Assembly: GCF_001046895.1 (NCBI RefSeq)
Contig: NZ_CAQI01000053.1
Span: 558,001 to 622,000, forward strand
Source of the DNA: Pseudarthrobacter siccitolerans
GTDB taxonomy: Bacteria; Actinomycetota; Actinomycetes; Actinomycetales; Micrococcaceae
Length of the DNA stretch: 64,000 bases
Direction of reading: 5' to 3'
Part shown: positions 43,823 to 51,856 of the stretch, one piece after another
Position numbering within the stretch: position 1 is the first letter of the stretch
Layout: every line of letters starts with the position of its first letter
Program-made: the position numbers and the translations under genes
The notes under the pieces: generated by a model
The model's database searches: none
Told to the model about the DNA's origin: nothing
The model's input: only the letters and a program-made list of their open reading frames with translations

Positions 43823-45250
43823 GTGACTGACACCGTCTCCGGTCCGTGGACCGCCGACTCCATCGCGGGGGCGGCCTACATCGTCGCGGCCCTGCTGTTC
43901 ATCCTGTCCCTCGCCGGGCTCAGCAAGCACGAGAAAGCCCGCGCCGGGGTCATCTATGGCATCACCGGAATGATTGTCGCCCTCTCCGCCACCATCTGGC
44001 TGACACTCCAGGACGCCTGGGGCACCGGCCACGCCCTGACCGGCCTGGGCCTGCTCGTCGCCGCGGTCGCCATCGGCGGGGCCATCGGACTCTGGCGCGC
44101 GCGGGTCGTGGAAATGACCGGCATGCCCGAGCTCATCGCCCTGCTGCACAGCTTCGTAGGCCTCGCCGCCGTGCTCGTTGGATGGAACGGGCACCTCGAA
44201 GCCCCGGACCTGTCCCCGGACCTGACAGCGATCCACCACGCCGAGGTCTTCATCGGCGTGTTCATCGGCGCAGTGACCTTCACCGGCTCGATCGTGGCGT
44301 TCCTGAAACTCTCTGCCCGGATGAAATCCTCACCCCTGATGCTGCCGGGCAAAAACGCAATCAACCTCGGGGCGCTGGCCGCGTTCATCGCCCTGACCGT
44401 CTGGTACGTCAACGACTCCCAGCTCTGGCTCCTCATCGTCGTCACCCTCCTGGCCCTGGGGCTGGGCTGGCACCTGGTCGCCTCCATCGGCGGCGGCGAC
44501 ATGCCCGTGGTCGTGTCAATGCTCAACAGCTACTCCGGCTGGGCCGCCGCCGCGGCGGGCTTCCTGCTCAACAACGACCTGCTCATCATCACCGGCGCCC
44601 TGGTCGGCTCCTCCGGCGCGTACCTGTCCTACATCATGTGCAAGGCCATGAACAGGTCCTTCATCTCCGTGATCGCCGGCGGGTTCGGCATCGCCGCCCC
44701 CGCCAGCAAAGGGGACACGGACCAGGGCGAACACCGCGAAATCACCGCCGAGGCGACAGCGGAAATGCTCACCAACGCCTCCAGCGTTGTTATCACCCCC
44801 GGCTACGGCATGGCCGTTGCCCAAGCCCAGTACCCCGTCGCTGAACTGGCGCACCAACTCCGCGAACGCGGCGTGAACGTCCGGTTCGGCATCCACCCAG
44901 TCGCCGGACGCCTCCCAGGGCACATGAACGTCCTCCTTGCCGAAGCCAAGGTCCCGTACGACATCGTCCTGGAAATGGACGAAATCAACGACGACCTCGG
45001 AGACACCTCCGTAGTCCTGGTCATCGGCGCGAACGACACCGTCAACCCCGCCGCCGCCGAAGACCCCGGCAGCCCCATCGCCGGCATGCCAGTCCTCAAA
45101 GTCTGGGAAGCCGAAAACGTCATCGTCTTCAAACGATCCATGGCCGCCGGCTACGCAGGCGTCCAAAACCCGCTCTTCTACCGCGACAACTCCCAAATGC
45201 TCTTCGGCGACGCCAAAACCCGCGTCGAAGAGATCCTCCGTGCCTTTTAG
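43823..45250 (+). CDS. pntB: NAD(P) transhydrogenase subunit beta
   Basis: A 475-residue protein with nine or so membrane helices (dII) followed by the NADP(H)-binding dIII domain: VVITPGYGMAVAQAQYPVAE, RFGIHPVAGRLPGHMNVLLA, VVLVIGANDTVNPAA and VIVFKRSMAAGYAGVQNPLF. All are characteristic of PntB. GTG 43823 has AAGGAG 7 nt upstream and is preferred. An in-frame ATG at 43775, overlapping the pntA stop, would add 16 residues. It pairs with PntA to form the proton-pumping transhydrogenase in the cell membrane. Confidence 0.93.
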   Translation: MTDTVSGPWTADSIAGAAYIVAALLFILSLAGLSKHEKARAGVIYGITGMIVALSATIWLTLQDAWGTGHALTGLGLLVAAVAIGGAIGLWRARVVEMTGMPELIALLHSFVGLAAVLVGWNGHLEAPDLSPDLTAIHHAEVFIGVFIGAVTFTGSIVAFLKLSARMKSSPLMLPGKNAINLGALAAFIALTVWYVNDSQLWLLIVVTLLALGLGWHLVASIGGGDMPVVVSMLNSYSGWAAAAAGFLLNNDLLIITGALVGSSGAYLSYIMCKAMNRSFISVIAGGFGIAAPASKGDTDQGEHREITAEATAEMLTNASSVVITPGYGMAVAQAQYPVAELAHQLRERGVNVRFGIHPVAGRLPGHMNVLLAEAKVPYDIVLEMDEINDDLGDTSVVLVIGANDTVNPAAAEDPGSPIAGMPVLKVWEAENVIVFKRSMAAGYAGVQNPLFYRDNSQMLFGDAKTRVEEILRAF

Positions 45251-45324
45251 CGGACATGAGGACCTTAGGCCCCAGACGGACAAACGACTTTGATGTTCAG
45301 TTGGTTTGTCCACTTCATTGATGG

Positions 45325-45975
45325 GGCGGAGTTCCGCCAGGATGTTATAGATGTGGCCCGCAAGGGCGAGGCGCCGTTGGCGCAGATTGCGAAGGGATTT
45401 CGGGCTTTCGGTCACGAGGTTGAAGCGCTGGATTGCGATCGCTGATCGTAAGGAATCCGGTGCCGGCCCGGCGGCCGCGAGTCGCCGAGATGCGGGAGCT
45501 GAAGAAGCGGAACCGGTAGTTGGAGCAGGAGAATGACAATCTGCGCCGGGCGGCTGCCTATCCTGGCCAGGGACATCAACCCAAAATGACGTACCCACTG
45601 GTCACGGGTCTTGCCGCCGTTGGTGTCCCCGTGGCGGTGACCTGCAGGGTGTAGGGCTTCAGCAAGCAAGGCTACTACCGGTGGAAGGCGAACCCAGCGA
45701 CGGAACGGGACTGGATCGATGAGCACCTGGTCACCGCCGCCTTGGACATCCATTCCGAGGACCTGGCATTCGGGTACCGCTTCATCCCCGACGGGCCTCC
45801 GGAGAGGGCATCACAGGGGGTGGAAGCCGGTCGGGAAGCTCTACCTCTGGGCGGCGAAGGACGCCTGTTCCGCAAGGATTGTCGGCTACTCGATGGACTC
45901 GCGAATGAAGTCCTCGCTTGCCGTCGCCGCACTGGAAGATTCTGTGCGGGCACGCGTCCTGGGCTGGCATTGACG
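45325..45975 (+). pseudogene. IS3-family element remnant (orfA-orfB)
   Basis: Frames read, in order, FRQDVIDVARKGEAPLAQIA, LKRWIAIADRKESGAGPAAA (orfA HTH and leucine zipper), GYYRWKANPATERDWIDEHL, DIHSEDLAFGYRFIPDG, and KLYLWAAKDACSARIVGYSM DSRMKSSLAVAALEDSVRAR (orfB). The segments are split by frameshifts and an internal deletion. The 3' end with the last catalytic residue is absent. No terminal repeats were found. Confidence 0.85.
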
Positions 45976-46071
45976 CCTAAAAGCCCACACCATCGATCTC
46001 GGCTGGCGAACCGGCCCACAGCCATCATGCAACGTACCCGAGGCCGGTCGCTGCGGGCCAGTTCGTTTAGA

Positions 46072-46284
46072 TCAGTTTTCTTCCAAGCGGAAACCTAGTT
46101 TGATCGTTACTTGCCAGTCAGCAACTTTTCCCTCTTCCAAGTGGCCCCTTATCTCCTCGACCTTGAACCAGTCGAGGTTGCGGAGGGTCTGCGAGGCCGT
46201 GGCGATGCCTTGGCGGACGGCATCATCCACCCCTTGCGTTGAGGTACCGACAATTTCAGAAATGCTGTACGTGTGATTGGACAA
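46072..46284 (-). CDS. Dodecin family flavin-binding protein
   Basis: This 70-residue protein has the dodecin fold pattern: YSISEIVGTSTQGVDDAVRQ, then WFKVEEIRGHLEEGKVADWQ and VTIKLGFRLEE. Dodecins form hollow dodecamers that store or buffer riboflavin or FMN and protect against photochemistry. It lies between an IS3 remnant and a DUF202 gene. A riboflavin kinase gene 2 kb away and flavin monooxygenases in the region make a flavin-storage role sensible. Confidence 0.88.
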   Translation of the reverse strand: MSNHTYSISEIVGTSTQGVDDAVRQGIATASQTLRNLDWFKVEEIRGHLEEGKVADWQVTIKLGFRLEEN

Positions 46285-46624
46285 CTTCGCTCCTCGTGAT
46301 CATCATTGCTCCCGGTGGCGGGCCATTTTCTACACTAGCGGTAGTCCAAATATGTTTTTGAACCGCTACCAAGCATGCTTAGTTAACGACGTCACAAAAC
46401 CAAAATCACGAGGCCCTGACATAAAAGGAGCACGTCTCCTGTATTTGCCTTTGACCAGCGCGGGCCTGACCCGTCGGCTCGGTCCGCGAACGCGCTGCTT
46501 ATGTGGCAGATGCCGCCAGGCTGAGGCTACCCCCATGCATTGCCCGCCCTACGACCGGCACCACCGGTGGGAAACTTTATGACTTTACCGGCACCGTGCC
46601 GTCGCAAGCCGATCGGCTCGGCTC
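46285..46624. other. Intergenic region, nothing recognised
   Basis: This 340-bp stretch contains the dodecin promoter side and AT-richer DNA around 46330-46400. No gene, repeat or known site could be supported. Confidence 0.5.
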
Positions 46625-47029
46625 ATGTCTAGCAACCCGCCTCCGTCGACCAGCCCGGTCCCTCCGCCTCGCGGGAAGGCCGCCGAATGGCTCCTCCCCG
46701 GCGGAACCGAACCTGATCCCCGCTTCACTCTTGCCAATGAGCGCACTTTCCTGGCCTGGATCCGCACTTCCCTTGCACTCCTGGCCGGCGGGATCGCCAT
46801 TGAGGCGTTCACGTCGGACATGTTCCTGCAGCCAGTCCGCAGAGGGCTGGCCGCGGTCCTGCTGCTGCTCGGGATGCTGCTCAGCGCCGGCGCAATGGTG
46901 CGGTGGCTCCGTGTGGAAAGCAGCATGCGCAATCGGCTGCCGTTGCCGCTGCCGCTCATTGTGCCTCTGCTCGCCGTGGCAGGCGCGCTGGCCGCCGCCG
47001 TCGACCTGGTCTTTATCCTTCGACGCTGA
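46625..47029 (+). CDS. DUF202 (YidH-type) membrane protein
   Basis: A 134-residue small membrane protein with DPRFTLANERTFLAWIRTSL at about residues 33-52, the hallmark of DUF202, and three hydrophobic helices (ALLAGGIAIEAF, RGLAAVLLLLGMLLSAGAMV, LIVPLLAVAGALAAAVDLVF). Function is unknown. It is followed 3 bp later by a second DUF202 gene, the usual tandem arrangement of this family. Confidence 0.85.
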   Translation: MSSNPPPSTSPVPPPRGKAAEWLLPGGTEPDPRFTLANERTFLAWIRTSLALLAGGIAIEAFTSDMFLQPVRRGLAAVLLLLGMLLSAGAMVRWLRVESSMRNRLPLPLPLIVPLLAVAGALAAAVDLVFILRR

Positions 47030-47032
47030 CGC

Positions 47033-47410
47033 ATGAGACCATCCTCCCGTCCTGCCGGCCCGCATGGTGATCCCGGCCTGCAACCGGAGCGGACCAGCCT
47101 CGCCTGGGGCCGGACCATAATGGCACTTGTGACCGTCAGCGCCATCTTCCTGCGCTGGCTCCCGGCGCACGGGCTTCCCATCCTGCTGCTCTTCGCCATT
47201 TCCTCGGGCGCTGCTCTGGCCATCTACGTCACCCCAACGCCGGCGCTACAACGCAAGCTCCAGTGGAGTCGCCCGGGAAAACGTCGACGCCGACATGATC
47301 GCAGTACTGTGGACCGCTTTCGCCGGGGTGGCTCTCGGTGGCCTGGGCATCGTCGTCGTCCTCACGGTGCCCCAAGAACTGGCAGGCGCGGTATTGGATC
47401 CCAAAGTACT
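47033..47410 (+). pseudogene. Second DUF202 membrane protein gene, apparently frameshifted
   Basis: The N-terminal part reads PGLQPERTSLAWGRTIMALV and has two helices, as in DUF202 partner proteins. After about residue 80 the frame turns Arg-rich (RPGKRRRRHDRSTVDRFRRG). The expected third helix appears in another frame as IAVLWTAFAGVALGGLGIVV VL. A single indel near 47260-47280 explains this. An IS3 remnant follows directly. A sequencing error would also explain it. Confidence 0.6.
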
Positions 47411-47489
47411 GGCGCCTTTCGTTGTTAGAACCCGGCCTCGTGAGTTCCGCTCAAAGGACACATACGCACGCCAAGACGGCAGTGCCCCG

Positions 47490-47951
47490 CTGCCGGTGTG
47501 GTCTCCAAACAGGCCGGCGCCGATTCTCCCGTATCGGGCCTGCTGGGTCGCCGACACCACGTACGTCCGCACGTTCGGTAGCTGGTTTTATGCGGCGTTC
47601 GTTCTGGATGCCTTGGAAATGAATCCGGAGGAAGGACGGTGCTGACCACACGGGTCTGGTCCCCCACAGCGACAGGGGGTTCAGTATCGGGCCATCCGCG
47701 GTGCCGAGCGCCTCGCCGCGGAGGAAGCCGTAGCTTCGGCGGGCTCCAAGGGCGATAGTTACGACAATGCCATGGCGGAGACTCTGAACTCGCTGTTCAA
47801 CGCCGAACTGGTCCGGAACAAGGGGCCACGGCGCGACGTCACCCACCTTGAGGTCGCCGTCGCCGAATGCGCCGATTGGTACAACCATCGAACGCTCCAC
47901 GGCGAGTCAGGCCACGTCCCGACAGCCGAGTACGAGCAGCTCAGGGCATGA
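47490..47951 (+). pseudogene. IS3-family orfB 3' remnant
   Basis: Frames read CWVADTTYVRTFGSWFYAAF (first catalytic Asp), then VPHSDRGFQYRAIRGAERLA, KGDSYDNAMAETLNSLFNAE (last catalytic Glu region) and ECADWYNHRTLHGESGHVPT AEYEQL to a TGA at 47949-47951. A short deletion lies between the first two. The sequence could be the missing 3' half of the element at 45325-45975, separated by dodecin and DUF202 genes, or another copy. Confidence 0.82.
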
Positions 47952-48099
47952 CCCATACCTCAAGTCCCTCGGATGCTTCAAACATTTGACGCGGGTCATT
48001 GGCATTCGCGGCAATCCAAATTGCGGAGGAGTCGGGCATCGCATCATCGACAAAGCCCGTTCTTATGACGCGGCCGTAGAATCGGATTTCCACCCACAT
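47941..48099 (-). CDS. Small conserved protein with FVDDAMPDSS motif
   Basis: A 52-residue reading MWVEIRFYGRVIRTGFVDDA followed by MPDSSAIWIAANANDPRQMF and EASEGLEVWVMP. It is a compact beta-rich sequence of a type I cannot name. A second, broken copy of the central part lies at 51558-51626 on the other strand. The upstream in-frame extension to 48207 has no SD. Its 3' end overlaps the IS3 remnant by 11 bp. It may be a truncated gene. Confidence 0.45.
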   Translation of the reverse strand: MWVEIRFYGRVIRTGFVDDAMPDSSAIWIAANANDPRQMFEASEGLEVWVMP

Positions 48100-48241
48100 A
48101 TTGATCAGCAGATTCCATCCGACGTGTTTGCGGACCATTACTTGACTAAGTTTCATGCTTCTTCCGGCTACCAGAGCAGCAGCGACCGACTCGCGTTGAG
48201 CCGTCACCGCCGCTGTTGCGAAGTACTCAGTGGGCTGGTGA

Positions 48242-48751
48242 TCATTGACTCGATGTGGCTGCGATTTCCCTCTTGATTCCTCGCGGCCTAAATTCCTGGC
48301 CTACGGCGTTGGCCCAGGAACGCACTCGGGCCACGTCGTCGCGGATCTGTGCTGCGAGTTCATCGGTTCCACGGAATCGTCGTTGGGGGCGGATGTATTC
48401 GTGCAGAATCACCTGAACGATGCGCCCGTACAGGTCCCCGTTGTAGTCCAGAAGGTGAGCTTCCAGCAGCCGTGTTCCACTACGGTAGTAGGTCGGGCGC
48501 TGACCTAGAGAGACAGCGGCAGCGTAGATTTCATCATTCTCTCCCTGCCCAATGCGGACGGTGCCTGCCCAGACGCCGTCCTGCATGTCCCCATCCGGCA
48601 CGGAGATGTTGGCGGTGGGATAACCGAGCTCTCGCCCCCGGGCGTCACCATACCCAACCACTCCTTCAAGCCGGATGCAGCCGTAGACGCGGGCACCAGG
48701 CTGTATTCGACTGGTACCGGAAGGTGCGGCGGCTTGGGTCATGGCTTTCAT
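48242..48751 (-). CDS. Stand-alone riboflavin kinase domain protein
   Basis: This 169-residue protein corresponds only to the C-terminal kinase module of bifunctional RibF. It has GVVGYGDARGRELGYPTANI (the conserved G-x2-LGxPTAN stretch, about residues 31-50), VWAGTVRIG, AAVSLGQRPTYY, EAHLLDYNGDLYGRIVQVIL and FRGTDELAAQIRDDVARV. It should phosphorylate riboflavin to FMN. The FAD synthetase half is absent, so FMN rather than FAD would be made. FMN is what an LLM monooxygenase system needs. It is a single gene near dodecin and a Nudix gene. Confidence 0.85.
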   Translation of the reverse strand: MKAMTQAAAPSGTSRIQPGARVYGCIRLEGVVGYGDARGRELGYPTANISVPDGDMQDGVWAGTVRIGQGENDEIYAAAVSLGQRPTYYRSGTRLLEAHLLDYNGDLYGRIVQVILHEYIRPQRRFRGTDELAAQIRDDVARVRSWANAVGQEFRPRGIKREIAATSSQ

Positions 48752-48795
48752 TGACTCACTCGCTGGTAGTGCTGGTTTGGGATCATAGCCTGGTC

Positions 48796-49290
48796 CTATG
48801 TTTGGGGTGTCGGGACGGCATTGGGGTAGTGACCGGTTGCGGCGAGAACGTTGTCGAGCCAGCCGACTCGATTAGCGAAGCGCTTGGCCTTATGCGGGGC
48901 CGTCCACCGGTAGGAATCATGTTCCCAGTCGATTGTCAATCGACGCTGGGATGTAAGGGCAGTGAAGGTGTGGACAAGCCACGGGGTTCCCGAACCATCA
49001 GGGATCACCACGTCCGGCCCCCGCCGAAGATCGAGGAGGTCTTTGGCCTGCAAGCCCGTCTCTTCAAACAGCTCTTCCAGGGCCTGCTGTTCAGGTGTTG
49101 CCCCAGCTTCCAAAAATCCCGTTATGCAGTGCCAACGGCCTCCGTCATGGCCCAGGTTGCGACTCCTTCTGAACATGGCAATCCTGCCCCGCCACTCGAC
49201 TACGGCAGCGATGATAATACGGTCGGCCGGGATGGCGGGTGTAGCCTCAGAGGACAACCTGACGCCAAGGGATAGGTTGATCGTGCTCAT
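48796..49290 (-). CDS. Nudix hydrolase with altered Nudix box
   Basis: A 164-residue Nudix-fold protein: ADRIIIAAVVEWRGRIAMFR near the N-terminus, then GRWHCITGFLEAGATPEQQA LEELFEETGL. Against the box G-x5-E-x7-R-E-U-x-E-E-x-G-U, the first Glu is Ala and the Arg is Glu, while the metal-binding EE pair is kept. ATG 49290 has GAGGAG 5 nt upstream; a much longer in-frame reading to 50112 is not supported. Substrate unknown. The changes may lower classical pyrophosphatase activity. Confidence 0.82.
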   Translation of the reverse strand: MSTINLSLGVRLSSEATPAIPADRIIIAAVVEWRGRIAMFRRSRNLGHDGGRWHCITGFLEAGATPEQQALEELFEETGLQAKDLLDLRRGPDVVIPDGSGTPWLVHTFTALTSQRRLTIDWEHDSYRWTAPHKAKRFANRVGWLDNVLAATGHYPNAVPTPQT

Positions 49291-49473
49291 TTTTCTCCTC
49301 AAAACACCCCTCTTTTTCCGTTGTGCACCACACGGTGTTCGCCGCTTCGGAGGCCCCGCAGATCGAGTAGTCGAGCCACAGCACTTCCCATCAATGAAGA
49401 CCGCCCCGTCGTCGCTACCGGTCGAACGGAGCGGCTCGGTCCTTGCTGGCAGCAGCCGCTCCTCAACGTTTAT

Positions 49474-49521
49474 GAATACGATACCATCCCATTGGATTCG
49501 ATACCATACGCATCGTTGACA
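49474..49521 (+). promoter_or_regulatory. Orphan promoter with tandem regulon element
   Basis: GAATACGATACCAT (49474-49487) and GGATTCGATACCAT (49494-49507), 20 bp apart, are followed 8 bp later by a consensus -35 TTGACA (49516-49521). Both elements are near perfect. No intact gene follows for over 1 kb on this strand, so the gene it served has probably been lost. Confidence 0.65.
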
Positions 49522-50213
49522 CTGCTTGTGCTTACCCGCGATGGTGTGAACTTGTGGGTGCGGAAGGCGATATTTACTCACGCGTTCCGCGGCGCGGTGA
49601 TCCTCCCGATACAACCGCTGGCGTAAACCGGTATACCGTGAAGCTGCTGCCGGCGGTATTCGAAGGCGCCTCGGCGGCCGGACGGGATCTGGCCGGGACA
49701 GAAGAATGATTGAGATCAAGCTCAACTTCCATGGACTACGCCCTGGCACTGGAAAACATCCGGTTCTGGGCGCCGCTGTGACTGATCGTGGAGCAGCAAC
49801 GGTTACTGTCCCAGTTTGCCGAACACCCCTGCCGCGATTGCGGGCTATCGACGCTGGCAACGGCCCATTGGCCGCAGCCGGAGAGCGGGGGACGCTATGA
49901 GCGGCGCGCAGCTGGATCTGCGGTGCTGGCCTGTGCCGGTGGTCCGGTGTCTGAAACGCGGGACCCGGGCCGCGACAGTTTTGACGGTCCGTCGTGTCTA
50001 AGCCATCCGTTCTGAGTCCTGCTCCCATCACTGATGCTCTCGCTTGCCTCGAAGACAAGGGTGAGGCGGACCTCGCCGGGGCCATTGCGCTGTTCGGAGC
50101 TTGAGGCGACAACCTGGACCGTTGCTGACTGTTTAGCGAGTCCGTGACGAGGTCCTGGCTCGCGCTGCCCGCGAGGGCATCATCTCGTATTCGAAGAAGG
50201 GCTCATCGCATGC
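49522..50213. other. Eroded DNA downstream of the orphan promoter
   Basis: No gene can be supported. Short GC-rich readings such as LEQQRLLSQFAEHPCRDCGL (near 49788-49850) and LACLEDKGEADLAGAIALFG (near 50040-50100) look like coding scraps, but I could not assign them to families. Confidence 0.45.
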
Positions 50214-50462
50214 GGCGTCCTGGACGCCGCTCGAAGGAAGGGGATTCGGATGCCTGAAGAGTTGTGGGTCATCGGGTACAACGGGATAACGGTGCGGCTG
50301 GGTTGCTCATGATCCGGCCACAGTGCAGCAGCCAATAGAACGCATGGCAGAAATCAGCGTCGATCTTCTCGTGAAGAGGATAGACGGTGCGCCCACTTCT
50401 TCGCCGCAGCGGCGAAGGCTGGAGGGCGACTCATCGTTCGAGGATCAACTGCGTACGCACCC
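50214..50462 (+). pseudogene. LacI-family regulator remnant
   Basis: Frames read GVLDAARRKGIRMPEELWVI GYNG (the LacI stretch A-x3-G-x-RVPEDVSVIGFDD), then, shifted, VQQPIERMAEISVDLLVKRI DGAPTSSPQRR, and finally RLIVRGSTA. All are in the correct order for the sensor domain and C-terminus of a LacI protein, but in different frames. The HTH is absent. Confidence 0.8.
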
Positions 50463-50637
50463 GCATTGCCATAGGCTACGTTCCGACCAATTGCGCAAAC
50501 GCCGGTCAGGGGGCCAGATTTCCCTGAGGCATCCGAATGAGAAATGCTGTCGACTGCCGCCGTGCGGGACCGGCGAACTGGAAGTACTCCTCATTTCACG
50601 CGTGCCCGGCCAAAACGCTGCCATCCCAAACGACGGC

Positions 50638-51135
50638 TTATGGCTCGGAACCCGCGGAGGTGGACAAATTATTGATTGCGCGCACCAATATCGGAAGTGC
50701 ATTGGAGACTTGGTCCACTTCTGACGAGCTCATTTGGCGAGTCAATTCCATCATGATGCGGGTCCTGGCCCGACGTACCGCCCGGTACGCTGCCTTACCT
50801 TCATCCGTCATCGACACAAGATATGCACGAGAATCCGATTCATCGGTTGTTCTACTGACGTAACCAGCTGCCACCGCTGCCGCTACTTGCCGGCTGAGGG
50901 TGGATCTGTCGAGCCCAAGACGATCTGCTAGGTCAGAGATCCGGAGCGTCCCAGCGGCTGACAATCGAGTGAGTATCGAGATTATGGAGCGATCTATCGA
51001 GACGCCCGACCTCTCAACTAACCGTACGTGGAACTCATAGAGGGACCAGCGAATGATAGATCCCAAGGCCTCATCAATCACGCGCTGATTTGGATTAAGC
51101 TCAACGGTATCGCCGACCGATGCTGTCGTTCCCAT
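50638..51135 (-). CDS. MarR-family transcriptional regulator
   Basis: A 165-residue winged-HTH regulator: TLRISDLADRLGLDRSTLSR QVAAAVAAGYVSRTTDESDS (recognition helix and wing, about residues 60-100), then VSMTDEGKAAYRAV and C-terminal dimer helices. MarR proteins usually answer to phenolic or acyl-CoA ligands. It is a single gene between a LacI remnant and the cytochrome b/Etf operon, and could control the latter or be another candidate regulator of the accessory region. Confidence 0.88.
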   Translation of the reverse strand: MGTTASVGDTVELNPNQRVIDEALGSIIRWSLYEFHVRLVERSGVSIDRSIISILTRLSAAGTLRISDLADRLGLDRSTLSRQVAAAVAAGYVSRTTDESDSRAYLVSMTDEGKAAYRAVRRARTRIMMELTRQMSSSEVDQVSNALPILVRAINNLSTSAGSEP

Positions 51136-51557
51136 AAGTGCCCTTCCTCGTTTCCAAACTTGTCATGGCCTAAGTCGCGGCGGACGCTGTTATCCCTCGC
51201 GGTCACAACGCTCAACCCGAAAATGCGCACGCAGGAGGTCCCCAGCCTTTAGGGGTCGAACCAAGCAGTTGGATGCACAATGTATGAATAGAATATCTAG
51301 CCCTCATCGCTACACATCGATCCATCCGTCAGATTGAGTTGGCATCCCTGCCATGAAAACGCCAACAACCTCGTGCAGCGGGAGTTGACGCTCAGTCAAT
51401 TGCCCTGACGCTGTATCTCAGGAGGCAGGCTTGGCAGCCTTTGGAGCTCCTCGCAATCCGGCAGAGTCATTCAATGCTGGCGAACGCTGATGGTCCGTCG
51501 GCTCAACTTGGACAGCCGACACACTCCACGGCGATGGCGCCCCGAGTACTTGGTTGG
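51136..51557. other. Intergenic region, nothing recognised
   Basis: Contains the MarR promoter side and AT-richer DNA around 51260-51310. No gene or repeat could be supported. Confidence 0.45.
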
Positions 51558-51626
51558 CGGTTTGTCGACGACGCGATGCCCGACTCCTCTGTACTCTGGA
51601 TTGCGGCAGACGGCAAGAGCCCTCGC
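51558..51626 (+). pseudogene. Broken copy of the FVDDAMPDSS small protein
   Basis: The frame reads RFVDDAMPDSSVLWIAADGK SPR, matching GFVDDAMPDSSAIWIAANAN DPR of the reading at 47941-48099. The DNA similarity is clear by eye. The frame continues into unrelated sequence with no natural start or end, so it is a fragment. Confidence 0.6.
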
Positions 51627-51856
51627 CCAGGAGATTACTGGTCTTGTATGTCGGGCGGCGTCCCTTCAAGCTGGGCAGTGCAACTGATTCCCTCTCGGGC
51701 GCCAGAAAGGGAGCTCACTTCGATCAAATCCTTATTTGGGTCACTAGCGTAACGGTTGGGGATAGACGGAGGGCATTCTGTGGGCAATCTGTAATCCAGC
51801 CTTCATTGAGCCTCCCGTCGACGGTTTTTTCGTTCTGACGTGCTGTATCGCCTTGG

